Of a stretch of DNA of 33,099 bases, positions 1-7,278 are shown in pieces. Below the pieces are notes generated by a model. It did no database searches, had not been told where the DNA came from, and saw only the letters and a list, made by a program, of their open reading frames with translations. The DNA is from Planctomycetaceae bacterium (GTDB lineage: Bacteria > Planctomycetota > Planctomycetia > Planctomycetales > Planctomycetaceae), in assembly GCA_028284885.1 (NCBI GenBank), contig JANQQW010000318.1, positions 1 through 33,099 of the forward strand, read 5' to 3'. The translations under genes and the position numbers were made by a program. Positions within the stretch are counted from its first letter, which is position 1; each line of letters begins with the position of its first letter.

Positions 1-2
1 AG

Positions 3-230
3 TGGACGGAGCGCTGCGTCGGCCTGATCAACGACGACGAGACGCCGGTCGGGCAGGTGCACCTCGGGATCGTTCACGTGTTCGAGCTCGATTCTCCGCA
101 AGTTCGCCCACGTGAGGAGTCGATCATCGAGACGGGATTCGCACAACCGTCAAAGTTGCGACAGTCCGCAGACTCCTTCGAGTCGTGGTCGCGAATCTGC
201 CTCGAACATCTCTTCGCCTCCGAAGCATGA
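3..230 (+). CDS. NUDIX-like predicted phosphoesterase, 3' end only
   Basis: The reading frame is open from the left edge and stops at TGA 228-230, leaving 75 residues of the C-terminus. The visible part contains [21 protein letters not shown], a segment of acidic and glycine residues, then [13 protein letters not shown] and [13 protein letters not shown]. As I recall it, this pattern matches the C-terminal half of the COG4112 group (predicted phosphoesterase of the MutT/NUDIX superfamily), where the Gly-Leu-Ile-Asn-Asp-Asp and Gly-Xaa-Val-His-Xaa-Gly stretches are conserved. The NUDIX box itself lies outside the window or is not recognisable, so substrate and activity cannot be judged. Alternative: another conserved planctomycete protein of unknown role. 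The codon bias and lack of internal stops support a real gene. Confidence 0.68.
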   Translation, partial: WTERCVGLINDDETPVGQVHLGIVHVFELDSPQVRPREESIIETGFAQPSKLRQSADSFESWSRICLEHLFASEA

Positions 231-287
231 AGGTCGGCGCGCGGAACTTCGGGCCACTGCGTCGTCGCCAACCGGGAGTCACCGTCG

Positions 288-884
288 ATGAGCTTTGTTT
301 CGCGCGCGGCACGTCTCGGCTCGGTCGTGGCGGTTCTCGGACTGGTCCTGAGCGCCACGAGCAGTGCCCGCGCGGGGGAGGCCCTCTCCCAGGCCGAACT
401 GGGACGCATGCTCGACGGCATGGGGCTCTCGCCCAAACTCGACGACCAGCGTTACGACTTTCAGTTCAACGCCGTCCACCGGGGTCGGAAGTGGAACCTG
501 TCGATGTCGGCCGTCTTGAGTGCGAACGGCAAGAGCGTCTGGCTCGTCGCTTGGCTTGACGAACTCCCCAAGTCCGCTGCCGACGTGCCGCGTACGGCGT
601 TGCTGCGACTGCTGGCCGACAACGACCGGCTGGGGCGCGGCAAGTTCTTCGCCTACGTGCCGGCGAATCGTCGGTTCGTGCTGCAACGAGTCGTCCCGAA
701 CGACGACCTGACCCCCGCGAGCTTCCGTGACGCCTTGCAGGATCTCGGCGGGAGCGTTGCGGAGACCTACGGCCACTGGTCGGTGGCCGGGTGGGCCGCG
801 GAGTCGGAGGGCTCGACCGGCCGGCCCCCCGTCATCGAGGCGACACGCGACGCCTCGAAGTTCCGCCCGACCTCGCGGAACTGA
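288..884 (+). CDS. Secreted YbjN-like protein of unknown function
   Basis: This 198-residue protein begins at ATG 288 with a GGGAG about 10 nt upstream. Residues 1-29 form a typical signal peptide: a basic start, a hydrophobic core (VVAVLGLVLSA) and an Ala-Arg-Ala cleavage site. The mature part alternates short amphipathic helices and strands: ALSQAELGRMLDGMGLSP, then a YDFQF strand, NLSMSAVLSANGKSVWLVAWL, and a helix ALLRLLADNDRLG. This order resembles the YbjN / type III secretion chaperone-like fold, which is found in exported form in many planctomycetes. No catalytic motif is visible. The role is unknown and the fold assignment is an inference from pattern. A strong hairpin terminator follows at 923-954. 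Confidence 0.72.
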   Translation: MSFVSRAARLGSVVAVLGLVLSATSSARAGEALSQAELGRMLDGMGLSPKLDDQRYDFQFNAVHRGRKWNLSMSAVLSANGKSVWLVAWLDELPKSAADVPRTALLRLLADNDRLGRGKFFAYVPANRRFVLQRVVPNDDLTPASFRDALQDLGGSVAETYGHWSVAGWAAESEGSTGRPPVIEATRDASKFRPTSRN

Positions 885-922
885 ACGCTTTCGACACAAC
901 GAGTCTTCGTCGTGCTGACGAG

Positions 923-958
923 ACGGCCCGGTCGCCACCGTGCGATCGGGCCGTTTTC
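923..958 (+). terminator. Rho-independent terminator after the secreted YbjN-like gene
   Basis: ACGGCCCGGTCGC (923-935) pairs with GCGATCGGGCCGT (942-954) around a 6-nt CACCGT loop. This gives a 13-bp stem with one G-U pair, and TTTCC follows directly. It lies 38 nt after the stop at 884 and points along the plus strand. The minus-strand side has no T run, so it probably acts in one direction only. Confidence 0.8.
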
Positions 959-1004
959 CTTTGCGCACGAAGTGTCGGCGTCGCGAACGACCGGAAACGA
1001 GAAC

Positions 1005-1208
1005 TCAGGCCTCGGTCGTCTCGCGGTCGACTCGGGCCATCTCGTCGAGAACGACCGCATGCCAGTCGTGTTCGCGCTGGTCGGCCGGCACGTGGTTGTG
1101 CCGGGCCCAGGTGCGAAGACGCATCTCCTCGACGGCGTCGATCTCGTCCAGCGGGTCGAGAGCCGTTGCGGCGTCGGCTCGGTTCTCCAGCAGTGCGGGC
1201 GGGTTCAT
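1005..1208 (-). CDS. Small conserved-looking protein, unknown function
   Basis: This 67-residue reverse-strand gene starts at ATG 1208, preceded by GAGAGGA seven bases upstream, a very good ribosome-binding site. The product is charged and soluble. DEIDAVEEMRLRTWARHNHVP is followed by WHAVVLDEMARVDRE, a pattern of acidic and Trp/Arg residues that I associate with short planctomycete proteins but cannot assign to a family. There is no signal peptide or membrane segment. The ribosome-binding site and the intact frame argue for a real gene despite its size. A 26-nt palindrome sits 40-65 nt upstream of the start, suggesting regulated expression. Confidence 0.6.
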   Translation of the reverse strand: MNPPALLENRADAATALDPLDEIDAVEEMRLRTWARHNHVPADQREHDWHAVVLDEMARVDRETTEA

Positions 1209-1247
1209 CCGCTCGTCCTCTCGAAGCGTTCACGATGGCAAAGAACC

Positions 1248-1273
1248 GGGACACGCAGCATGCTTCGTGTCCC
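1248..1273. repeat. 26-nt near-perfect palindrome upstream of the small reverse gene
   Basis: Left arm GGGACACGCAGCA (1248-1260) and right arm TGCTTCGTGTCCC (1261-1273) abut with no spacer. Twelve of the 13 positions are complementary; the only mismatch is C1256 against T1265. There is no T run next to it on the plus strand, and on the minus strand only TTCTTTG. An operator for a dimeric regulator of the 67-residue gene is therefore more likely than a terminator. The rest of 1209-1441 shows no coding sign. Confidence 0.65.
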
Positions 1274-1441
1274 AAGGGCTGAGCAGGCTAACACGGGTGC
1301 GATCCGCAAAGCAAGCGGCGTCCCAACCTCTCTCGCATCGTCGCACTCGCAGTGGCAGCCGCGTCAACTTGCGTCGGGCACGGGCATGCGGAGAATCCGG
1401 AGAGACAACGTCGTCCCGTCGTTCGTGCTCGGAGAGTCGAG

Positions 1442-1819
1442 TTGGCCAGTTTCGAGGAACTCGTGACCTCTCGTCGCGCTTGGATTGCCGACGTCCTCGA
1501 GCCGTGGTGCCGCGCGGCTGCTCGCAAGGACCTGGTCCAGGCCCACGCCGAGTGGACGGACATTGCGGGCAAGGCCGATCCGAACGCCACCCTGTGGAAG
1601 TGGGCTTGGAGCCGCTTTCCGGACCTGGTCCACGCCGACCTCCCGGGCGTGGACGAGACGACCCGGGTGGAGGTCACGCTCGACGACGGCTCGACCCACG
1701 CCGGCTTCCCCGACGGCCGAAGCAGCGAGTACGGCCGCCTCGTCCTGCTCTCCGACGACGGGGGCGAACTCGGGCCGTTCTCGATCGACGAGGTTCGCGG
1801 GGCGAGGCGACTGCCGTGA
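1442..1819 (+). CDS. Unknown protein encoded directly upstream of coaX
   Basis: I place the start at TTG 1442, with GGAG seven bases upstream, giving 125 residues. The open frame extends further upstream, but that part reads like non-coding arginine-rich sequence. The N-terminal half is helical with many Trp and acidic residues (SRRAWIADVLEPWCRAAARKD, then LWKWAWSRFPDLVHAD). The C-terminal part, VEVTLDDGSTHAGFPDGRSSEYGRLVLLSDD, looks like a small five-strand barrel of SH3 or Sm type, ending in a possible DEVRGARRLP tail. The stop overlaps the coaX start by four bases (GTGA type), so translation is probably coupled. The role is unknown. A function linked to coenzyme A or to the downstream GTPase is only a guess from position. 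Confidence 0.7.
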   Translation: MASFEELVTSRRAWIADVLEPWCRAAARKDLVQAHAEWTDIAGKADPNATLWKWAWSRFPDLVHADLPGVDETTRVEVTLDDGSTHAGFPDGRSSEYGRLVLLSDDGGELGPFSIDEVRGARRLP

Positions 1820-2628
1820 CGGACCTGACGCTCGCGGTCGACGTGGGGAACAGTCGGTTCAAGATCGGGATGTTCCGCCGAGCGGCCCACGACTCGGCGT
1901 TGCCGCTCCAAACGGAGTCGGTCGTCGTGCCTCTCTCGGACGAACTGCCGTGGGACGAAATTCTGGAGTGGACGAGCGGCGGCGACGTGCCACGCGGGGT
2001 CGTCGCCGGGTCGAATCCCGCGGGCGTTCGACGCGTGCTGGAAACCTGGCCGGGGAGTCGCTGGCCGTTGCCCGTGGTCGTGGACCATCACCAGCAGCTT
2101 CCCCTCGACGTGAATCTGCCGTTCCCCGGCGGGGTCGGCCTCGACCGACTCCTGAACGCCGTCGCCGGCAACGTGCTGCGGTCGGAAGGACGGCCAATGG
2201 TCCTCGTCGACAGCGGTACGGCGACCACCGTCGACTACGTCGACTCGCTCGGGCGGTTCCGCGGCGGGGCGATCCTGCCGGGCTTCGAGTTGTCGGCGAA
2301 GTCGCTGCACCAGTACACGGCGCTGCTGCCCTACGTCGAGCGGGAGGAACTCGACCACTACGACGTCCCCCCGCTCGGGACGGAGACACGCGAGGCACTC
2401 CGCAGCGGGCTCTACTTCGGCCAACTCGGTGCCGTGCGGGAACTCGTCGGGCGGCTGAAAGGAGTCGAGTCGGGCGAGGCGACGACGCTGCTCACCGGCG
2501 GCGGGTCGGCGTCGCTGTGGGAACTGGTCGGGGCCGAGCCGTTCGCCCGGGTCGAACCGGCACTCACGCTGCAGGGCTTGGTGTTGGTCGCGGACCACTT
2601 GGAAGCCGAGGCCCGGGATGGAAGCTGA
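1816..2628 (+). CDS. coaX: Type III pantothenate kinase
   Basis: CoaX phosphorylates pantothenate with ATP, the first step of coenzyme A synthesis, in the cytoplasm. The 270-residue length fits the family. The start is GTG 1816, overlapping the stop of the gene before it. The N-terminal phosphate-binding motif DVGNSRFK is at residues 9-16, the pantothenate-site segment FPGGVGLDRLLNAV lies mid-protein, and the second ATPase-fold motif VDSGTATTVDYVD is followed by GGAILPG. All are hallmarks of the ASKHA-fold type III enzymes, which are feedback-insensitive and need a monovalent cation. The 3' end overlaps the next gene by 11 nt, so the three genes 1442-3742 form one operon. No type I or II kinase is seen in the window. 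Confidence 0.95.
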   Translation: MTDLTLAVDVGNSRFKIGMFRRAAHDSALPLQTESVVVPLSDELPWDEILEWTSGGDVPRGVVAGSNPAGVRRVLETWPGSRWPLPVVVDHHQQLPLDVNLPFPGGVGLDRLLNAVAGNVLRSEGRPMVLVDSGTATTVDYVDSLGRFRGGAILPGFELSAKSLHQYTALLPYVEREELDHYDVPPLGTETREALRSGLYFGQLGAVRELVGRLKGVESGEATTLLTGGGSASLWELVGAEPFARVEPALTLQGLVLVADHLEAEARDGS

Positions 2629-3742
2629 CTCGCCAACCGCATGGCCGCGAGCATGGCGGCTCACACCCGACGGTCGGGGAGGCGTCGCCACGGTCGCCGT
2701 GCACGGGCCCGTCGATCTCGTCCAGCGGGCCGGTTTCCGGGCCGCTTCGGGACGAGAGCTGCCCGACTCGGAGCCGAATCGGGTCGTCTTCGGTCACTGG
2801 GGGGACCCGCCGGAGGACGTCGTGGTCTGTCGGACGAGCGAGTCGGTCGTCGAGGTCCACTGCCACGGCGGACGCGTCGCGGTCGGGCGCATTGCGCGAG
2901 ACCTGCGCGACGTGGGTGTCGAGTGGACCGACCGCCCTGTTCCGACGGGCACGCGGCTCGAGAACATGTTGCGGCGGACGCTCGTCGCCGCGACGACGCT
3001 TCGGACGGCGACGATCGCGCTGGACCAGTCGAACGGTCGGCTTCGCGAGTCGCTGGAGATGCTTCGTGTCGAGTTGGAGACCGCGAGTCTCGAAGCGGCC
3101 CGGCGGCGGTGCGACGACCTGTTGTCCTGGTCGAACGTCGGACGGCATCTCGCGAGCCCTTGGAACGTCGTCCTGACCGGACGCCCGAACGTCGGCAAGT
3201 CGAGTCTGGTGAACGCTCTCCTCGGCTACGGTCGTTCGATCGTGTTCGACCTGCCGGGGACGACGCGTGACGTCGTCTCGGCCGACACGGCGTTCGACGG
3301 TTGGCCGGTCCGCCTGGTCGACACGGCCGGCCTTCGTGACGGTGCCGACGACCTGGAGTCGCAGGGGATCAATCGAGCTCGCACGGCCTTGGCCGGGGCC
3401 GACTGCCGACTGGTCCTGCTCGACGTGTCGCAGCCTGAGGACGACGAGGACTTCCGGTTGCTTGCGGAGTGGCCCGATGCGATCGTGGTGGCCCACAAGT
3501 CCGATCTGCCCTGCATTCGCGAACGCCTGCCGGAAGGCGCCCTCGCGGTCTCGTCGACGACCGGGGCCGGACTCGAAGAGTTGGCCACGGCGATCGTGAG
3601 GGCGATCGTCCCGCGAGTTCCCCCGCGGGGCACGGCCATTCCCGTCTCCGTCGAGTTGACCGAGTCTCTCACCAGGGTTCGTGACCGGCTGGACGACGAC
3701 CTGGCCGCCGCGTTCGACGAACTCCGACGTTGGCTCGCGTAG
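2618..3742 (+). CDS. MnmE-like GTPase lacking the tRNA-modification tail
   Basis: The 374-residue protein starts at ATG 2618 inside the end of coaX. Residues 20-110 resemble the folate-binding N-terminal domain of MnmE/TrmE, including VVEVHCHGGRVAVGR. A helical stretch follows, then the GTPase domain: G1 GRPNVGKSS at 188-196, the switch/K-loop segment IVFDLPGTTRD, G3 DTAG at 235-238, and G4 HKSD at 293-296, where the usual Asn is His. The G5-like SSTTGAG follows. True MnmE (about 450 residues) ends with a Cys-Ile-Gly-Lys motif needed for 5-carboxymethylaminomethyl uridine formation. This protein ends in a plain helix, ELRRWLA, with no such cysteine. It is therefore probably a paralogue with a different role, and a full mnmE should exist elsewhere in the genome. 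Confidence 0.85.
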   Translation: MEADSPTAWPRAWRLTPDGRGGVATVAVHGPVDLVQRAGFRAASGRELPDSEPNRVVFGHWGDPPEDVVVCRTSESVVEVHCHGGRVAVGRIARDLRDVGVEWTDRPVPTGTRLENMLRRTLVAATTLRTATIALDQSNGRLRESLEMLRVELETASLEAARRRCDDLLSWSNVGRHLASPWNVVLTGRPNVGKSSLVNALLGYGRSIVFDLPGTTRDVVSADTAFDGWPVRLVDTAGLRDGADDLESQGINRARTALAGADCRLVLLDVSQPEDDEDFRLLAEWPDAIVVAHKSDLPCIRERLPEGALAVSSTTGAGLEELATAIVRAIVPRVPPRGTAIPVSVELTESLTRVRDRLDDDLAAAFDELRRWLA

Positions 3743-3745
3743 CCG

Positions 3746-4297
3746 TCAGTGCGGAACTCGGACCTCTTCCGCCAACTCGCGGAACAGCCGGGCGAAGTCG
3801 GCGATCTGGTAGTGCGCATTCAGTCCGCTCGGGTTCGGCAGAACGTGTACGCGGGCCGGGCCGATCTCGTGGTCCTGCGGGCCGACCACGGCCTTCTTCT
3901 CTCCGAACGCCGACCGGTACGACGTGATGCCGAGGAAGGCGACGCACTTCGGCCGCCGCCGGCGGACCTTCCGTTCGAGCTTCGCGGCTCCCGCGACGAA
4001 CTCCTCGTCGGCGAGCTCGTCGGCTCGCGCCGTTGCCCGCTCGACGACGTTCGTCAGACCGCAGCCGAACTCGACGAGCAACGCCTGCTCGGACGGGTCG
4101 AGTTGCCGGTCGGTGAACCCGCCCTGGTGCAGCGCCGGCCAGAAGCGGTTGCCGGGTCGGGCGAAGTGGTGGCCGACGACGGCGGAGTAGAGGCTCGGGT
4201 TGATGCCGACGAACAGCACGTCGAGGTCGTCGGCCAGGACGTCCGGGATCGTGGTGTCCCGGGCCGCTTCGAGTTGCTCGCGGGTGATCTTCGGCAC
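3746..4297 (-). CDS. mug: G/U mismatch-specific DNA glycosylase (Mug)
   Basis: Mug removes uracil and ethenocytosine opposite guanine, starting base-excision repair. The 183-residue product matches the E. coli protein along its length: LFVGINPSLYSA (residues 28-39; Asn33 corresponds to the catalytic Asn of the GINPG motif), HFARPGNRFWPALHQGGFTDRQL, CGLTNVVERAT, a middle helix with KLERKVRRRRPKCVAFLG, and HVLPNPSGLNAH, the loop that wedges into the DNA. The start is ATG 4297 on the minus strand. A TATGAT -10-like box lies near 4446-4451, implying a leader of about 140 nt. The gene converges with the MnmE-like GTPase gene, with only 3 nt between the two stops. Confidence 0.95.
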   Translation of the reverse strand: MPKITREQLEAARDTTIPDVLADDLDVLFVGINPSLYSAVVGHHFARPGNRFWPALHQGGFTDRQLDPSEQALLVEFGCGLTNVVERATARADELADEEFVAGAAKLERKVRRRRPKCVAFLGITSYRSAFGEKKAVVGPQDHEIGPARVHVLPNPSGLNAHYQIADFARLFRELAEEVRVPH

Positions 4298-4445
4298 GAT
4301 GCTGAGGGACCCCGATGAGCGAGGGTGAAGGGCGAGTCGCCTCGCGACCCTGTGGGGAGGGCCGTTCGCGATGCTCGGCTGCGGCGGTGATCGTCACCGG
4401 CCGACGAGTCGGCTTCACCGGCAAACTCCACGACCAAGCCTCTGG

Positions 4446-4451
4446 ATCATA
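4446..4451 (-). promoter_or_regulatory. Possible -10 box for mug
   Basis: TATGAT (five of six matches to the sigma-70 -10 consensus) reads on the minus strand about 150 nt before the mug start. No convincing -35 box lies at the right spacing, so this is a weak call. The intervening leader (4298-4440) shows no coding signal. Confidence 0.3.
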
Positions 4452-4515
4452 GTGCAGGAGCACCGCTCGGAGTCCCGAGATTCTCGCTCGCTCGCCGAGT
4501 CGCGGCTCCACGCGG

Positions 4516-4521
4516 TACACT
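4516..4521 (+). promoter_or_regulatory. -10 box implying a leaderless pseudouridine synthase mRNA
   Basis: TACACT ends seven bases before the ATG at 4529, so transcription would begin at or next to the start codon. No Shine-Dalgarno sequence is present, consistent with a leaderless message. A -35 box is not evident. The same GGTACACTCGCC string recurs at 8281-8292 before the response regulator gene. Confidence 0.45.
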
Positions 4522-4528
4522 CGCCCCG

Positions 4529-5467
4529 ATGAACGCCACTTCGACGAACGAGAACGCGCCACCCGCCCAACCGGTCCGGCTTCAGAAGCTGCTGGCCGAG
4601 GCCGGGTACGGCTCGCGACGAGCCTGCGAGGAGTTCATCACGTCGGGGCGAGTGGCCGTGGACGGCGAGACCGTCACGAGGCTCGGGACGCAGGTCGATC
4701 TCGACCGGCAGCGTGTCACCGTCGACACCGTGCCGCTCGAGCTGGAGAAGAAGCAGTACTTCCTCGTCAACAAGCCGCCCGGCTACCTCTGCACGAGCAG
4801 CGACCCCCGCGGGCGGCCGAGAGTGATCGACCTCGTGCCGCCGCACGGCCGGCTGTACACGGTCGGTCGGCTCGACGAGAACAGCCGCGGCCTGTTGCTC
4901 GTCACCAACGACGGCGAGATGGCCAACAAACTGCTGCATCCCCGGTACAAGGTGCAGCGGCGGTACAAGGTGCAGGTGGCGGGCGAGCCGACCGGCGACA
5001 CGCTCAAGTCGCTCGAGGCCGGGTTGCACTTCACAGAGGGGAAGTTCCGCGTTCGTTCGGCGAAGAAGATTCGCAAGAGCGGCAAGAGCGCGTGGCTCGA
5101 ACTCGTGCTGACCGAGGGCCGCAACCGGGAGATTCGTCGCCTGCTCGCCCGCGTGGGCCACAAGGTGATGAAGCTCGAACGCGTCGGCTTCGGCCCGCTC
5201 AAGATCGGCCGGCTGAAGAGCGGCGAGTACCGACCGCTCACACGCAAGGAGCTCGACGAGCTGCGGGACCTGGTTCGCAAGAACTCCGGCTCGTCGTCCG
5301 GACCGCCGCGGCGTTCGCGGAAGAAGTCGGCATCGGGAGGCCGGCCGGCGTCGAAGCCCGGGTCCTCGAAGCGTGGTGGGAAGCCAGGAGCATCGCCGAA
5401 GTCGCGGAAGAAGGGCGGACGCCCGACGAAGAAGAAGGGACAGTCGTCGAAACGCGGACGACGCTGA
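4529..5467 (+). CDS. RsuA/RluB-family ribosomal RNA pseudouridine synthase
   Basis: The enzyme converts a uridine in ribosomal RNA to pseudouridine. The 312-residue product has an N-terminal S4 RNA-binding domain (residues 15-65, VRLQKLLAEAGYGSRRACEEFI), then the catalytic domain starting YFLVNKPPGYL. The catalytic aspartate is Asp116 in GRLDENSRGLLLVTNDG. The family motif EGRNREIRRLLARVGHKVMKLERV follows. Similarity is best to RluB/RsuA rather than RluA types, but the exact target base cannot be told from sequence. Residues 250-312 form an extra Lys/Arg/Ser/Gly-rich tail, likely disordered and RNA-binding, which is common in this subfamily in high-GC bacteria. The pyrK start lies 16 nt downstream. 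Confidence 0.93.
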   Translation: MNATSTNENAPPAQPVRLQKLLAEAGYGSRRACEEFITSGRVAVDGETVTRLGTQVDLDRQRVTVDTVPLELEKKQYFLVNKPPGYLCTSSDPRGRPRVIDLVPPHGRLYTVGRLDENSRGLLLVTNDGEMANKLLHPRYKVQRRYKVQVAGEPTGDTLKSLEAGLHFTEGKFRVRSAKKIRKSGKSAWLELVLTEGRNREIRRLLARVGHKVMKLERVGFGPLKIGRLKSGEYRPLTRKELDELRDLVRKNSGSSSGPPRRSRKKSASGGRPASKPGSSKRGGKPGASPKSRKKGGRPTKKKGQSSKRGRR

Positions 5468-5483
5468 CGGACGGAGAACCGAC

Positions 5484-6371
5484 GTGAGTGGACCAGTTGC
5501 CGAACTCCCCGGGTGCATCCCGACGGCCGAACGCGTCGTCGCGACGGTCGTCGAACAGGAGCAGGTCGCCCGGGACACCTACCGTCTACGGCTCCGCTGC
5601 CCGTCCATCGCCCGGCAGATCCGGCCGGGGCAGTTCTTCATGGTCCGCGATCCGCACGGGGACGACCCGCTGCTCGGTCGGCCGTTCGCACTCCTCGACG
5701 TGGCGGCCAGCGAGGGCGGCGAGATCGACTCGGTCGACTTCGGCTACGTCGTCGTCGGTAAGCTGACGACGCTGATGAGCCGCTGCCAGCCGGGCGACAC
5801 GTTCGAGGTCTGGGGCCCGCTGGGCAACGGTTTCCCGAAACCGACGGGCGGCCACCTGATGCTGGTCGCCGGCGGCATCGGGCAGACGCCGTTCCTCGCC
5901 GTCGGCCGCGAGGCACTCGGCCGGCACGTCTACGGCGACCCCCAACGCGTTCTGGTCGAGAAACCCGACCGCGTGACGCTCTGCTACGGTGTGAAGTCCG
6001 AGGACCTCGTCTCGTTCGTCGACGACTTCGAGCAGGCCGGCATCGACGTGCGGCTGACGACCGACGACGGCTCGAAGGGACGCTATGGCTTCGTCACCGA
6101 ACTCCTGAAGGAGGCGATCGCCAGTGGCAGCGACCGGCCGGACGAGGTCTTCTGCTGCGGCCCCGAACCGATGATGGCCCGCGTCGGCGAGACCTGCGTC
6201 GAGCACGACATCCCCTGCTGGCTGTCGCTGGAGTCCCCCATGGCCTGCGGCTTCGGCGCCTGCTTCAGCTGCGTCGTCCGCCTCCGCGACGACGAGTCGG
6301 AGACCGGCTGGGACTACAAGCGAAGCTGCGTCGAGGGCCCAGTGTTCCGGGCCGACTCGCTGATTCTGTGA
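5484..6371 (+). CDS. pyrK: Dihydroorotate dehydrogenase electron-transfer subunit (PyrK)
   Basis: PyrK is the FAD and [2Fe-2S] subunit that passes electrons from class 1B dihydroorotate dehydrogenase (PyrD) to NAD in pyrimidine synthesis. The start is GTG 5484 with GGAG seven bases upstream, giving 295 residues. The FAD-binding barrel contains RPGQFFMVRDP and LLGRPFALLD; the NAD-binding part has MLVAGGIGQTPFLA and FCCGPEPMMARV. The cluster cysteines are Cys255, Cys260, Cys263 and Cys282 (C-x4-C-x2-C-x18-C), matching the family. The length is a little above the usual 250-270 because of an insertion after GGIGQTP. No pyrD is in the window. The stop overlaps the start region of the next gene, so the two are co-transcribed. 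Confidence 0.9.
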   Translation: MSGPVAELPGCIPTAERVVATVVEQEQVARDTYRLRLRCPSIARQIRPGQFFMVRDPHGDDPLLGRPFALLDVAASEGGEIDSVDFGYVVVGKLTTLMSRCQPGDTFEVWGPLGNGFPKPTGGHLMLVAGGIGQTPFLAVGREALGRHVYGDPQRVLVEKPDRVTLCYGVKSEDLVSFVDDFEQAGIDVRLTTDDGSKGRYGFVTELLKEAIASGSDRPDEVFCCGPEPMMARVGETCVEHDIPCWLSLESPMACGFGACFSCVVRLRDDESETGWDYKRSCVEGPVFRADSLIL

Positions 6372-7231
6372 TGTCTCTCCTCCTCGGCTACAACTCGAAC
6401 GGCTTTCCGTTCCATCGTTGGCCGGACGTGCTCGAGCTCGTGGCGGAGATCGGGTACGGCTCGGTGGCGATCACGCTCGACCACCACTGCCTCGATCCGT
6501 TCTCGCCGCGGCTCGACGAAGAGATCGAGCGGACGAAGTCGGAGCTCGAACGGCTCGGGCTGCATTCGGTGATCGAGACCGGGGCGCGATTCCTGTTGAA
6601 TCCGCGTTCGAAGCACGAGCCGACGCTGATGAGCCCGACCGCCGAGGAGCGGGCCGTACGGATCGACTTTCTGAAGCGGTCCGTCGACGTCGCCGCGGCG
6701 CTAGGGTCGGACGCCGTCTCGTTCTGGTCGGGCATCCTGCGGGAGCCGGTCGAGTGGTCGACGGCGATGGACCGACTCGTCGCCGGGGTTCGAGAGGTTG
6801 TCGAGTATTCCGGCGAGCGGAGCGTGTCCCTCGCCTTCGAGCCGGAGCCGGGGATGTTCGTCGAGCGGGTCGAGCAGTTCGACGAACTCGTCGAGCGAGT
6901 CGAGGCGGTCGTGGGTCCGTCCCCTCACCTCGGCGTCACGCTCGACGTCGGTCACCTGCAGTGCACGGAGGACCGCCCGCCCGCCGAGTACGTCCACGCC
7001 TGCCGAGACCGGCTGTTCAACGTCCACATCGAGGACATGGTTCGCGGCGTCCACGAGCACCTGCGATTCGGCGACGGAGAGATCGACTTTCCACCCGTGC
7101 TCGCCGCCCTGGAAGACGTCGGCTACGCGAACGGCGTTCACGTCGAACTCAGCCGCCACGGCCACGTGGCCCCCGTGGTGATGCGGGAATCGTACGACTT
7201 CCTCGTCGCCGCCTCGCAGTCGTCGGCGTGA
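6371..7231 (+). CDS. Sugar-phosphate isomerase/epimerase-like TIM-barrel protein
   Basis: The 286-residue product (ATG 6371; GTG 6368 is an alternative that overlaps the pyrK stop) belongs to the xylose isomerase-like TIM-barrel group (AP endonuclease family 2 fold). Metal-binding candidates follow the usual order along the barrel: a Glu in VSLAFEPEPGMF, LDVGHLQC, FNVHIEDMVRGVHEHLRFGDGEIDF, and a C-terminal Glu in HVELSRH. The N-terminal LGYNSNGFPFHRW and the ETGARFLLNPRSKHEPTL segment mark a subgroup common in planctomycetes whose substrate I do not know. It resembles EboE-type proteins somewhat, but none of the other ebo genes is here. The gene shares an operon with pyrK without a clear metabolic link. 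Confidence 0.82.
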   Translation: MSLLLGYNSNGFPFHRWPDVLELVAEIGYGSVAITLDHHCLDPFSPRLDEEIERTKSELERLGLHSVIETGARFLLNPRSKHEPTLMSPTAEERAVRIDFLKRSVDVAAALGSDAVSFWSGILREPVEWSTAMDRLVAGVREVVEYSGERSVSLAFEPEPGMFVERVEQFDELVERVEAVVGPSPHLGVTLDVGHLQCTEDRPPAEYVHACRDRLFNVHIEDMVRGVHEHLRFGDGEIDFPPVLAALEDVGYANGVHVELSRHGHVAPVVMRESYDFLVAASQSSA

Positions 7232-7236
7232 TTCGT

Positions 7237-7278
7237 GCGGACCGGTCGCCTGACGCGCACGACCGTCAGGCGGTCCGC
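7237..7278. terminator. Bulged hairpin between convergent genes
   Basis: GCGGACC (7237-7243) plus GCCTGAC (7248-7254) pair with GTCAGGC and GGTCCGC (7265-7278) around a 10-nt loop, giving a 14-bp GC-rich stem with a 4-nt GGTC bulge. It spans the gap between the TIM-barrel gene and the convergent aminotransferase gene and includes the latter's stop codon. No T run follows on either side, so classical intrinsic termination is uncertain. It may instead block or stabilise the 3' ends. Confidence 0.55.
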
